The translations under genes and the position numbers were made by a program. Positions 1 through 12,396 of a stretch of DNA of 64,000 nucleotides are shown here, one piece after another. Source of the stretch: Paramecium tetraurelia (Eukaryota > Ciliophora > Oligohymenophorea > Peniculida > Parameciidae). The stretch is taken from assembly GCF_000165425.1 (NCBI RefSeq), contig NW_001799620.1, forward strand, positions 11,202 to 75,201. Reading direction: 5' to 3'. Position 1 is the stretch's first letter; every line of letters starts with the position of its first letter. Below the pieces are notes generated by a model. That model was given only the letters and a program-made list of their open reading frames with translations. It was not told where the DNA came from and searched no databases.

Positions 1-331
1 CTATTTTAATAATTGTTATCCAATAAGATCTCCTTAATCGTTGGTTTAAGGTTTATTCATTTCTATTAAGAATTATTTTTTTAATTTATTTTAATAATAT
101 TATTATAAATTATAGACACAAGCTTTATGACTAAACAACAATAAGAAATTATTAATAACCAATTTTCCTATTTAAGAATAACGATTTTTCTAATACCTTT
201 TCTTAAACTATTTTATATTTTTCTGTAATTTTTGGTTTATGTATTTTCTGAAAATTTTTGTTTTATAATAAAGAAAAAATAATTAGAAGGTACAACTAGT
301 TCAAATTCATAAGAGAATTAATTGAAAAATA
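1..331. other. AT-rich flank, no gene assigned
   Basis: No reading frame with coding character was recognised. The sequence is AT-rich with A and T runs and probably holds the upstream region of the ORF that starts at 332. Confidence 0.4.
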
Positions 332-1229
332 AATGGATTAATCAAAAAAATTAGTTGTTGTTGGAACCAAATTTCAAACCTAAAATGATAATCAGGAATA
401 TCTTGGTAAATCTAATAACAATAATTAGATTCAAAATCTTTATGAAAATTAGTTGCCATATATTATTAAGATTATATATACATTTATGTTATTAAAATCT
501 GATTCAATTGAAGATAGAAGAAGCCAAATTGAATTGCAAAAGCCTTCTTCAATAGTGGAAAACAGCATCACTCTGTCCTTAAGAAGAAGACCTCATTAAA
601 GAATTAACACAAATAAATAAGATGGGGAAGATTCCTATGGTAGTTATAATTTGGACCATCACGAAAGAAGTTTATAGAAAATAGATAGCACCCCAAGAGG
701 GTCTCCTTTACAAAATATGCAATTCCAAAAGGCTTCTATATTCACTAAGGCAGCTTAAAAGCGATAATAATAAGGGCAATCTCACATCCCTGAAGTGTAA
801 ACTTAGGAAACATTTTAAAAAAAACAATAGGATGTTTAAGATTCTTAATAGAATCTAGAAGAGCTTAGAAATGTTATTGCAAAACATATATTTATAAATA
901 AGTGGTATTAAGGTCCATCATATGAGAGGGCAAATGATAATTTTTTTATTAGGGATGATAAAATAATTATAATCGAAGATGATAGCAGTGTAGATAATTA
1001 GGAAGGTTTAAAAAAGCCGGAAGAAATATTAAATAAACTTGTGGAGTCTCATATTAATCCAACAAACTATGTACTTCAAAAAAATGAAACTTTGGATAAG
1101 GTAAAAGAAGAGGGAGATAGATAATAAAAATTGAAGAAAGAAACAGAGACAAAGAAATTAATAAAAAATTCAGATGTTCGAATGACAATATATCCTGCAT
1201 ATGATAACTTTTTTAAGAAATAATCATGA
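332..1229 (+). CDS. Hypothetical acidic, Gln-rich protein
   Basis: The frame starts with ATG at 332 (MDQSKKLVVVG...) and stays open to TGA at 1227, about 298 codons if no intron is removed, with many TAA/TAG glutamines. The product is hydrophilic. A Q/K-rich middle is followed by an acidic stretch (IIIIEDDSSVDNQ) and a basic C-terminus (KKETETKKLIKN). No signal peptide, membrane segment or known domain was recognised. A 23-nt GT...TAG stretch near 404-426 could be an intron but would change the frame, so I left it in. The frame is likely coding on composition; the function is unknown. Confidence 0.55.
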
Positions 1230-1574
1230 TATAAATTAATATGTATTTGAGACTTAAAAAAACTATATTTATACAATTTTATTTTAAGATATCGTCAAAC
1301 CTAGAGTTTTTAAAGTCAAAGAAACTCATAAAATTATTTTAATGAATTTTAACTAATATAAATTGAATATGCATTTATCATCATAATATTTGATTTATAA
1401 CAACTAGTTTTAATTTCTTTATTATAACTCTTCAGATCATCCACCTTGCATTTAAACAACATTAATTTTTAAACTAATTCTGATTTTTATCACTTTTTTG
1501 TGGTGGTAGTTCCAGAAAACTCAATAAAAGATTGATTTATATAATTTTAGAATTAGATACTTAATAAATCAGCT
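1230..1574. other. Gene-poor gap
   Basis: An AT-rich stretch between two + strand genes. I see no convincing frame on either strand and no RNA gene. Confidence 0.35.
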
Positions 1575-2657
1575 ATGTTGAAGTATGGGATTAGATCATA
1601 GGGTATAAAAGAGCAAATAAAAGTTTTAGAGCAGAGAAAGTCTCTAACATCTTAAAAATACACGATTGATAAGTGAAAACAATTCAGTGATAGCAATCTA
1701 AACTAGTTTTGTATGATGGCAGAAACCTCTTTTAATGATATGCAATATTTTGTTAATTGATGGGAATAGATTATTGTTTAAGAGATGGATTTCATTGGGA
1801 AAATGATTGGATTTTAAAGTGCAGATCCAGCAAAAGATCTTCTGAATAAATTTAAGATAACAGATCTATGTATATCCATAAGAACTAATAGAATAGTTTC
1901 AATATAATATTTATATATTGTATAAGCTTAATGATTAATGATTGAATGCAGTAATGTGAAACATCAGAAGGAGTATATATATAAATTTCGTTTGTTTAAT
2001 TAAGGAGCTAGTCAGACACACTCAAATCTTCACATATTTGAAGGCTCCAATATCCATAAAGAATATTAGGGCACAACAAATATGGATGGGCATCGCGAAT
2101 CGCATTCCATGAAATAGAATGGATTCATATTCCTAATTATAGATCAGAGTGCATGCTGAATCATTCTAGCTTGGTTGGTTGCCTACATTTGCTGAAGCAA
2201 AGTGTAAGTAACTACTATAGACATGATCCTGTACGAGTACAGTCTTAATATTAATACAAATAATTTCAAGCCTTAAATATAAATCGATATTTCATAATAA
2301 TATGGGTTTATATTAAAATTAATGTCTGAAATTCAAGAAGTAGCAAATCAGATCAGAGGGAAGCTGAGATACAAAAATGTAATATTTATGTTTACTCATT
2401 AGGAGCGTGATTTAATAATATAATCCTATATGTTGGGAATTTTGCAAGGTAGAAATAAATAGGCTTCATAAGATGTATTTCTATCAAATTTAGAAATCAT
2501 TATGAGCTTGAATATGCTAATAGACATAAAAGTATACAAACCTGAAAGGGTCTATAAGCTATACAATGATGCATTGAGAGGACCTTTCGATGTATTGACT
2601 TATATTAAGGTTCAAGTTAAACGAATTATGTATTTAATTAGAAAGAGAAGTTTTTGA
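1575..2657 (+). CDS. Hypothetical protein, possibly broken
   Basis: Several coding-like pieces follow one another on the + strand. They begin at ATG 1575 (MLKYGIRSQGIKEQ), continue through MDFIGKMIGFQSADPAKD and KHQKEYIYKFRLFNQ, and end with an uninterrupted run from ATG 2322 to TGA 2655-2657 (MSEIQEVANQIRGKLRY ... YKLYNDALRGPFDVLTY). Joining them needs short introns, for example one near 2202-2220. A TGA at 1932-1934 lies in the frame that otherwise links two good pieces, and no GT-AG intron of suitable length removes it. Either a splice site was missed or the gene is damaged. The final 111 codons alone could be an independent small gene. No family recognised. Confidence 0.45.
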
Positions 2658-2694
2658 AAGTCAAAACTCTTAAGAGGATACTCAACTTACATAG

Positions 2695-3747
2695 ATGTTC
2701 AAATCAAATAATTAAGCTTAGATATCTCAAATTTTCCCATAGCAATAAAATTTAAAATAATAAACCTAATCACTCTGGAATGAGGACTCATAGCCTTCTA
2801 TTTTATTCCCACTTAGAGGATAATTAGAATCATAAGGATTCAATCAAATATAAAATGCTTCAATCATATATTAATAGTTAAAAAAAGATACAGCTGATGA
2901 ATCAAAAAGCTTTGAATTAGCATTGTAATTGCAAAAATAGTAAATTAATTTTTAATTAATAGATTTGAAGAAGAATAATAATAATTGGAACAGCTTAAAT
3001 TATAGTAAAATTATGAGGAAGAGTAATAAATATTAGAAGATGAAAGAAAAAATTAGATTGAATGCAAAATTTGCCTGGACAACATATAATTTACAGAGAT
3101 GGCCACTTTATATTGTTCACACATATTTCACTAGAAATGTTTAAATTAATATTGCACAACATAAATTTCATCTAGATAATTCCCCATTTTATGTCCATCT
3201 GGATGTAAAAAGAACATCATCTATTCAGATTTAACTGAAGTACTAGATGATCAATAATTAATGGAATTTCAATAATTAACTTTTAAGACCTATATTGAAA
3301 GCCACGGAGATGAAGTATATTATTATACTATTTTAGTACTCATGGTGTCCAACTCCAGACTGTTAATTTGTATTTGTTGCAGGAGACAATCCTAGATTGG
3401 ATTGTCCTGTCTGTTAGAAATCATATTGTTTAGATTGTAAAATTGAATATCATAATGGATTTTCATGCTAGGAATTTAAAGAAAAAAGGCTATTGGAATC
3501 TAAATTAAAAAATGAAAAATATCTTGATGAGAAATTCTTTAGTTTCATAAAAGGAGCCAAGTATAAATAATGTCCCAAATGTAAATTTTGGGTTGAAAAA
3601 AGTGAAGGATGCAATCATATGACATGTAGGTGTAAATTTGAATTTTGTTATGTTTGTGGAGGAATTTATTAGAAATGTGAGTGCGTCAAAAATGTCCATG
3701 CAAATTGGCCAACACCTTTAAATAGATTTAGAAACAGGCATAGATGA
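2695..3747 (+). CDS. RBR-type E3 ubiquitin ligase
   Basis: RING1-IBR-RING2 (RBR) ubiquitin ligase of about 335 residues. After a Gln-rich N-terminal half the protein shows RING1 (CKICLDN...CSHIFHQKC), an in-between-RING zinc region ([16 protein letters not shown]) and RING2 ending CPKC...[18 protein letters not shown]. The cysteine in HMTCRC is the expected catalytic residue that takes ubiquitin from the E2 in this family. Two introns restore the frame: 2940-2962 (23 nt) and 3315-3336 (22 nt). The start is the first ATG of the frame, 37 bp after the previous stop. Family assignment is secure; the substrate is unknown. Confidence 0.92.
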
Positions 3748-3827
3748 AAATATATTAACATATAAATTTATCTATATATTTTCAAGACTATATTTGAATA
3801 TTATTAATATTAAAAATCAAAGAAAAG

Positions 3828-4511
3828 ATGGCGGAAGATTAATAACCATTTTCATTTACTCCTGAGGGCGGAAGTGCTACAAATTCAACAAAGGATTATT
3901 CTGGCAAAGGAATAGCTACGTATATATATTTTATTTTTGAAACAGTTATCCAAATGGTGATACATATGAAGGTTAATATGTAAATGGAATTAGAGAAGGA
4001 AAGGGGAAATACACTTACAATCCATCAGGAGATAAATATGAAGGGGAATTCTTACAGAATTTAAAACATGGAATTGGAAGATTGATTTATGCTAATAATA
4101 AAGGAGAATATTATGGATAGTGGGAGTAGGGACTGAGACATGGAGAAGGATTATATACATATGCTAATAAAGATGTGTATTCTGGTTAATGGTCTAGAGG
4201 AAAGAAACACGGATAAGGTACTTATGTTTTTAATGACACTGCTATGAGAGTATTACTTAGTTATTATTGTTTAATAGTTTAGAGGTACTTGGAATAACAA
4301 TGAGATTGTTGATGGAGAATGGATTTATCCAAATGGAACAGTATACAGAGGTCCATTTTAACATAATAAGCCAAACGGAGTTGGCAGATTTGAATTTGCT
4401 AATAAAAACTAAGTGGAAGGGTATTATACATAGACTATTGTGCCAAATGCAAATCCAGATGACACTACCTTAAATATATAATTGGAATGGGTAACAACAA
4501 AACATTATTGA
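3828..4511 (+). CDS. MORN-repeat protein, radial-spoke-head-1-like
   Basis: About 209 residues almost wholly made of MORN repeats: YEGQYVNGIREGKGKYTY, YEGEFLQNLKHGIGRL, YYGQWEQGLRHGEGLYTY, YSGQWSRGKKHGQGTY and a further copy near YRGPFQHNKPNGVGRF. MORN arrays bind membranes or build scaffolds; in ciliates short MORN proteins of this layout are often radial spoke head 1 (RSPH1) relatives, which is inference here. Introns at 3920-3945 (26 nt) and 4250-4277 (28 nt) keep the repeats in register. The stop lies 11 bp from the convergent stop of the next gene. Confidence 0.88.
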
Positions 4512-4522
4512 TTTATAAATAA

Positions 4523-4584
4523 TCAAATATTATGTTATTATCTAGGTTTGGCTTTCCTTTTTAAACTTGGAATTAAATCAATTC

Positions 4585-4652
<68 letters not shown>

Positions 4653-5644
4653 ATTTACTTCTTTTGATTCTATGTATTCTTCTCTTATTTTTTATTTATA
4701 TCTGATCCTCTATTCTCTTTTTCTTGTTCATATTTATCATAATGATCATTCAATTTTAATTTCATATCCTCTAAATCCTGATTCTTTTTAAAAGATGGGC
4801 TTTCAGTTGTTCTTAATGTCTTCTTTTATTCCTTATTGAAAGTTCCGAATTCAAAATTACATTATTATTTATCAGGTGTATTCTTTAATTAATCAATCTT
4901 TATTGAGTTAAATTTTTTCAAAATATCTATCATCATCTTTATTAATTGCTATATTAGCAATTAGAAATTCTATTAAACTATATCTATTTCTATTGTTTTT
5001 ATGGATCCACAATAATTAGAAAACAATGTACTCAATTTTTCGTGTCCATTGCAAACCTCAAATAATTCTTTATATTATTAAAGCATTTAATCCTAGCTTT
5101 ATTCTAATAAACTAATACTTATTCCTATAATTAAATCCAATCTCTAATCTTCCGACATCTTCACTGCTGCTTGATGATGAACTTAAGTTGATTTTCTTTC
5201 TACTGCTTTTATTCTTAACGAATATTTTATCAATATTTACTTTTACAGATTGCACTCTATTTTGAATATTCTAAATATCCTGTTAAATCTAAGTTAATTA
5301 TTATCTAATAGTGAAATCTTCTAAATTCTTTCTTTTGTGAATATGCTACCTATAAATTCATTTATAATAAATTTACATCTGCATTTAAAATAAACCATTC
5401 TGAAATTCTAAATTTTGCATCTTCGTAAATAATTCCTTCTCATTATTACTTGATCTTCCCGTATCATTATCTTCTGTTACAAACTGTTTAATTACTGCCA
5501 CTTTAGCCTATTAAAAATATTTGAATCTTAAATTACTCTTGATGTGCTTAAATTTCCGAATTCTGTTTTTATTTGACGGTCTTCTTGTTTAAGTTAGGTA
5601 TTTGAATAAGAAACATCTTTTAGTCTCAACTGATGAAACTTCAT
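4523..5644 (-). CDS. Hypothetical protein with poly-Asn tract
   Basis: Read from ATG at 5644 (MKFHQLRLKDVSYSN), with introns at 5508-5536 (29 nt) and 5350-5376 (27 nt), the frame passes through a helical Gln-rich segment (LTQIQQDIQNIQNRVQ) and a run of serines. Around 5155 coding character switches to another frame (SEDQRLDLIIGISISLLEQ). That frame runs to TGA at 4523 through about 20 consecutive asparagines encoded by an AAT microsatellite. No GT-AG intron explains the switch, so a one-base indel or two overlapping genes (5058-5644 and 4523-5158) are the options. No known domain. Divergent start codons with the next gene are only 34 bp apart. Confidence 0.6.
4589..4649. repeat. ATT/AAT trinucleotide microsatellite
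   Basis: About 20 uninterrupted copies of a TTA/ATT triplet. On the minus strand it is in the AAT frame of the adjacent gene and encodes polyasparagine near its C-terminus. A slippage-prone coding microsatellite. Confidence 0.95.
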
Positions 5645-5678
5645 TTATTAAATTTGAAAATAAAACAATAAAATTTTA

Positions 5679-6994
5679 ATGCCACCGAAGAAGGATAATA
5701 AAAAGGAAGTAAAAATACATCTATTTCACATTTAGTTAGTCTTATCTGAAGATGATGGTACTGGTATCTTAAAAAATATTGTACAATTCAAAATACAATT
5801 TCAAGTGGTTACATAAAATATCTAGAACATTGTCATCATGTTTGAATGGTTAAATGCTAATTCAACAGAAAGATATGACACCGGTCTTATTGATTAATGG
5901 AATGTGGTTTCAAGTGAACCATAATAGAATCTTGATGATCCACCAATTGTTACTTATTCTTTTGAGAAAGTTTTTGATTAATTAAGATTTATTGATTCAT
6001 TAGCAGAAGTATTATCGAAAAAAAAATTATATATGTACTTTGTAAATGCAGATGATATGAAAGTTATGCAAGAATTTTGGTTTGATTACAGTTTAATGCT
6101 TAACACTCCTAATGTATATAATTAAATTAGATTTAGTTCGAATTTGCCTTCTCCAAAATGAGAATCATGGAAATCTTAGATTTTAAATTCAATATTTAAA
6201 GTGATAAGCCCTTGTTGCATGAACAATTAAGAGCCAAACTTAATCCATTTTAGGTGGAAATAGTATCATGTGAAAATATACCTGTTCAAGCTTAAAAATC
6301 ATATGAATTATGCTATGTTTAATATGAGTTTTATGATGGAACAGTTATAAAAACTGATATGTAAGTTTAAATGCAAAACATGTACTTTAATTCTAAACAT
6401 GTTTTTTTATTGGGAACAATGGATATTGCAAAGCATTTTGAGACAAGGCCCATCAAATTTGAATTACATGACAAAGATGAAATAGTTAGGAATGATGTTA
6501 AAGAAGAATTATAATTATTTGATATTGAAAAATGGTTATAAATTGAGGAAGAGAAAAATAGACCCCCTGAACCTGATTTTACTGTGGATCCAAAGACAGG
6601 CAAAAAGATACCTAAAAAGGAAGTAAAAAAGGATGATAAAAAGGAAGTTAAGAAGGAAGTGAAGAAAGATGCAAAAAAAGATAATAAAAAAAAGGAAGTA
6701 AAATTAGGAGAACCAATTTTAGAAGAATAACCAAAAAAATAATATAATAGAAATAATCATGGTGTAGCAATAATGAATTTAGGTGCGTTTATTCATTCCA
6801 ATGTTAGAGAAGTGGATTTACTAGCTGGAATAGTTCCAAGAAGAGTTTTTGAAGATACTGAGTCTAATAATTTAGATTTGAACACAACTGCTAGAAAAAA
6901 TATTCCAAAAGTATTTACAGCCACTAATTATTTGGACTTGTAGGCTACGATGTTTGTTAAATTTGAAATGTCAAATGCATTAATTAGAAAATGA
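5679..6994 (+). CDS. C2-like protein, probably ciliary
   Basis: About 430 residues, one intron at 6115-6137 (23 nt). The N-terminal third has beta-strand-like segments (VQFKIQFQVVTQNIQ). A second region reads KLNPFQVEIVSCENIPV and YVQYEFYDGTVIKTDM, the look of a C2-type sandwich. A long lysine/glutamate-rich linker (repeats of KKEVKKD) separates this from a conserved C-terminal part (GAFIHSNVREVDLLAGIVP). This layout resembles flagellar proteins such as CFAP70 or CFAP92 relatives, but I could not decide between them. Start is the first ATG, with the divergent neighbour's ATG 34 bp away. Coding status is secure; the ciliary role is inference. Confidence 0.75.
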
Positions 6995-7027
6995 TATATA
7001 ATAAATATTATTATTAATTATTAATTA

Positions 7028-8977
<1,950 letters not shown>

Positions 8978-9047
8978 TTTAAATTTTACTTTTTTTTTGA
9001 ATTTAATTTGTTATTTTTAGTTCGTTATCACTACTACATTAATATAT

Positions 9048-9308
9048 ATGTAATCCAATCCGAAAATTACTCCAAATAATCCATTTTACACAGGCACTTA
9101 TCCATAGACCATCCTAGTTAAGGATAAGTAATAACCTTCCAAAACCCGCTATGACAGGTAATCACAACCCATCATAAGAGGCAAGGGCAGACATACAGTT
9201 ACTTTTAAACCTGATATTCACAAAATCTACACTGTTGAGAATTGGAAAATATATAATATTGAAAACGATAACCAACCAAATGAAAACAAATGTTGCGCAA
9301 TACTCTGA
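9048..9308 (+). CDS. Small protein with C-terminal CaaX-like box
   Basis: An 86-residue frame, MQSNPKITPNNPF..., ending KCCAIL before TGA. The last four residues, C-A-I-L, fit a CaaX prenylation box, with leucine last favouring geranylgeranylation, and a second cysteine precedes it. In the middle RGKGRHTVTF contains an RVxF-like protein phosphatase 1 docking motif (HTVTF), followed by IYTVENWKIYN. This suggests a membrane-tethered regulatory peptide, which is inference. No intron is needed. It lies between two minus-strand genes, 70 bp from the kinesin-13 start. Composition is coding-like, but being short it could be spurious. Confidence 0.6.
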
Positions 9309-9344
9309 CTATAATTTATTAATATATATATATAGTAATATTTC

Positions 9345-10180
9345 TCATCTTAACTTTGATTTCAATTAACCTTAATGTTTCAAATTCTCTTTCTAATCTT
9401 GCTCCAAACCATTCATCTTTATCCCTATATTATTTCCTTAACAGGTTACTCTTGCTCAAAAACTTATTCATTCCTATATTATTTAATTCTGCATTCTCTA
9501 CTAATTTCTGTAACTGTTTATTTTGATTAAGGAAATTTCTATAATTATCTGTTTATCCATACATCACTTATCTAACCCTCATTCAACTATTTTATTCTCT
9601 TTATCTTTCCTTCATTTTTTTACAATGAATCCAATAATTCTAATTAATTCAAATTCTTTCCATTTATACTCGTCAAATGTACCATTAAACTCATATTCGC
9701 TCTCTATTTTATTATATCGCTCAAACTACCTGTTTCCACTAGAGAATATTATGTTTTAATACCTATTCTGAGATATCCTTACCAAAAAATTACTTACATT
9801 CTTGATGCTAATTTTCTCATCCTTAGATTATCCAAATTCAAATAATGAGATCTTTTTTTTATACCCTAGTCAATTTTATTCTTTTACAACTAAGTAGCAT
9901 GACAGAAATCTTTCATTTTCATTCACGAATTTTTTTGATCCTCCAAAAATATCAATTATCATTTTTATTTTATTCCCTATGCTAGTACCATGTATTCGAG
10001 CTAATTAATTCATTGTGTATATTAATTGATTAGTATTTTATTGATGCATATATCCAAAATAATTTCTCTCTATTTAATGTTTACAATTTCCTTTGCTTTT
10101 AATTGATAACTTTGCATCTCTTTCATAATCAGTTTATGTTCTGATTCATAAAGTTGTTATTCATAATAATATAAATGCTT
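9345..10180 (-). CDS. Hypothetical coiled-coil protein, model unresolved
   Basis: The minus strand carries coding-like pieces in more than one frame: YEQQLYESEHKLIMKEMQ near the 5' end, KIKMIIDIFGGSKKFVNE and ESEYEFNGTFDEYKWKEF in the middle, and LQKLVENAELNNIGMNKF followed by RDKDEWFGARLEREFETL near the 3' end. They must be joined by several 20-25 nt introns, but two frames stay open over the same stretch and I could not choose every junction. The stop at 9345-9347 is the best candidate. No domain recognised. Start codon not fixed. Confidence 0.45.
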
Positions 10181-10386
10181 ACGATTTGAAAATGATCTTA
10201 AGATTAAAAAAAATCAAATTGCATTATTAAATTATAAAAAATAAATCTAGTTAATTTTCTCTTTTACCAATAGAGATATATTGTCAGAATAAATATCTAA
10301 GAGAGGTTTTCAAAGAATTAAATATATTAATGAAGGAAATGTTATTTAATTTAATGTGAAATAATCATTACAAAGTTAGCTTAGGT

Positions 10387-10842
10387 TCATTCATTTCTCT
10401 TTGACTAAAATAAAGATAATAAAGAGAATTACGTCCACTTATTGCCGCAAATAGGATTTTTATTGGCACAAATATATTGAATAATAATTTCCTTCTCATT
10501 CTTATCTGTTTTGAGGAAATAGATGGCTTCATCATAATTGCATCTGAATAATTAGCATATTTACTTGTTACAAATTACTCTCTTTCTCGGCATAGATGGA
10601 TCAAGGATAAGTGTATTATCAGTAATATCAATAGCTTTGGCTGCTTGATAATCCTTTTTGAGCAAGAGCGCATCTTTATTTAATGTCTTATCTATTTTGA
10701 CTTCAATGATTCCATTATCTCCACAGTCTTGATTTCTGCATTTGAATTGTAAGATTTCAGTGTTATCTCCATCATGATATGGCTTGAGGAGATTCTTGCA
10801 TCTAGGACAAAATCTCCACCCATTGTAATTTTTCACTTCCAT
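10387..10842 (-). CDS. RPB9-like RNA polymerase II small subunit
   Basis: About 151 residues without introns. The N-terminus has a zinc-ribbon WRFCPRCKNLLKPYHDGD ... FKCRNQDCG that matches the first ribbon of RPB9/RPA12/RPC11 subunits. A linker with LILDPSMPRKRVIC corresponds to the DPTLPR region of RPB9, and a second cysteine cluster (CQLFRCNYDEA ... CANKNPIC) matches the C-terminal ribbon. In this family the protein helps RNA polymerase fidelity and transcript cleavage. The DPSMPR linker favours RPB9 over the Pol I and Pol III paralogues. Its ATG is 19 bp from the divergent ATG of calcineurin A. Confidence 0.82.
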
Positions 10843-10861
10843 AATTTAGTTAAAATAATTA

Positions 10862-12374
10862 ATGGATTTATTATAAGACCCTAAAGGGGATAGGCAAGTA
10901 AATACAATACCAACTCCACCACATAGACCGTTATGTGAAGAGTTACTGTTTATAGATGAGAAACCAAATTGGAAGTTATTGAGAGAACATCTTTTTAAAG
11001 AGGGAAGAATATCAAAAGGTTAAATTATGAGAATAGTAGAGATGTGCAATTATCATTTGAAAAATGAAGGTAATGTTATTTATGTGGATGATCCTCTTAC
11101 TCTAGTGGGAGATATTCATGGACAATATTACGATTTAATGAAAGTTCTTGAGATGGGAGGGGATCCTGAATAAGGCAAATATGTATGAGTATTTGTGTAT
11201 TTACATGTTTTTTTAGGTGATTATGTAGACAGAGGGTCATTTTCAATAGAAGTAGTGGTGTTATTATATGCAATGAAGATCTATTACCCTACAAGAGTGT
11301 TTCTCCTTAGAGGAAATCATGAATGCAAATAACTAACAAGTTACTTCAATTTTAGAGATGAATGTCTATATAAATATGACCAAGAAGTCTATGAAGTTAT
11401 CATGGCATCATTTGAAAACATGCCCTTGGTGGCTTTAATAAACAATAAATTCTTATGTTTACATGGAGGTATATCTCCAGATCTAAAATCTGTACATAAA
11501 TGGAATAATATTTAAATAGTTAGCTGATGTTGAAAGAATAGATAGATTCAGAGAACCACCAAAGGCAGGATTGTTTTGTGATATATTATGGGCTGATCCT
11601 GTTGAAAATGATGAACTTTATGATGAAATCCATTATAGAGGCAACGATACAAGAGGTTGCAGTTGGTTTTTCGGAGAAAAGGCTGTCTAACCATTCTTAG
11701 ACAATAATAAGTTCATTTGTTTGATAAGAGCTCATGAAGCTTAATTAGAAGGTTATAGATTGTACAAATACAATGAAAAAGTAAAAGAATTTCCTCAAGT
11801 ATTAACAATATTTAGTGCTCCTAATTATTGTGATGTCTATAATAATAAAGCAGCAATTTTAAAATTTGAGAATTGTACACTTAACATATCTCAATTCGGT
11901 TACTCTTAGCATCCCTATTTGTTACCTCACTTTTTAGATATTTTTTCATGGTCAATACCATTTGTTACTGAAAAAGTAACTGAGATGCTTAATTATGTAT
12001 TATAACCAAGACCTGATGAGAAGATTGAAGATTCGGATGATGAAATACCAAATGCTTAAAAAATTATCAAATAATAAACTTTGGGATAACCAGCATCGAA
12101 CAGTCGTCCCTTAGGCAAATTACAACAAATTACTTAAAAATAAATTGATATAACCAAATCTAAAATCTCATTTGTTTCCAAAATGATGAAAATGCAAACA
12201 GTACTCAGGTAAGAAAGAGAAAATATCATAAAACTAAAAGGATTATGTCCTGATAAACGTATTCCAAGAGGAGTCTTATTATAAGGAGCAGAAGGAATCA
12301 AAGATGCACTAGAACATTTCAATACAACCAGAGCTGCAGATAGAATCAATGAAAAATGGCCAGAAACTAAATGA
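10862..12374 (+). CDS. Calcineurin A (protein phosphatase 2B catalytic subunit)
   Basis: About 480 residues with the metallophosphatase motifs GDIHGQ, GDYVDRG and LLRGNHE in order, then [11 protein letters not shown]-terminal to the catalytic core are a helical calcineurin-B-binding region, a calmodulin-binding-like stretch ([19 protein letters not shown]), [15 protein letters not shown], and an autoinhibitory-like [11 protein letters not shown], which together identify calcineurin A rather than PP1 or PP2A. It dephosphorylates Ser/Thr substrates under Ca2+/calmodulin control. An intron at 11492-11519 (28 nt) is clear. At 11183-11206 an extra 24 nt with an in-frame TGA sits between GKY and [10 protein letters not shown] and does not fit a GT-AG intron (see findings). 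Confidence 0.94.
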
Positions 12375-12396
12375 TTTATCTACATTATATTTAATA

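Noticed and set aside
4589-4649. Telomeric or subtelomeric repeat
   Set aside because: The unit is a plain ATT/TTA triplet, not the G-rich C4A2/C3A3-type Paramecium repeat, and it lies in frame inside a gene.
11183-11216. Retained TA-bounded internal eliminated sequence in calcineurin A
   Set aside because: A TA-to-TA excision of 30 nt keeps the frame but deletes the conserved Phe-Leu of FLGDYVDRG, and the ends lack a good TAYAG-type consensus. Kept as one option only.
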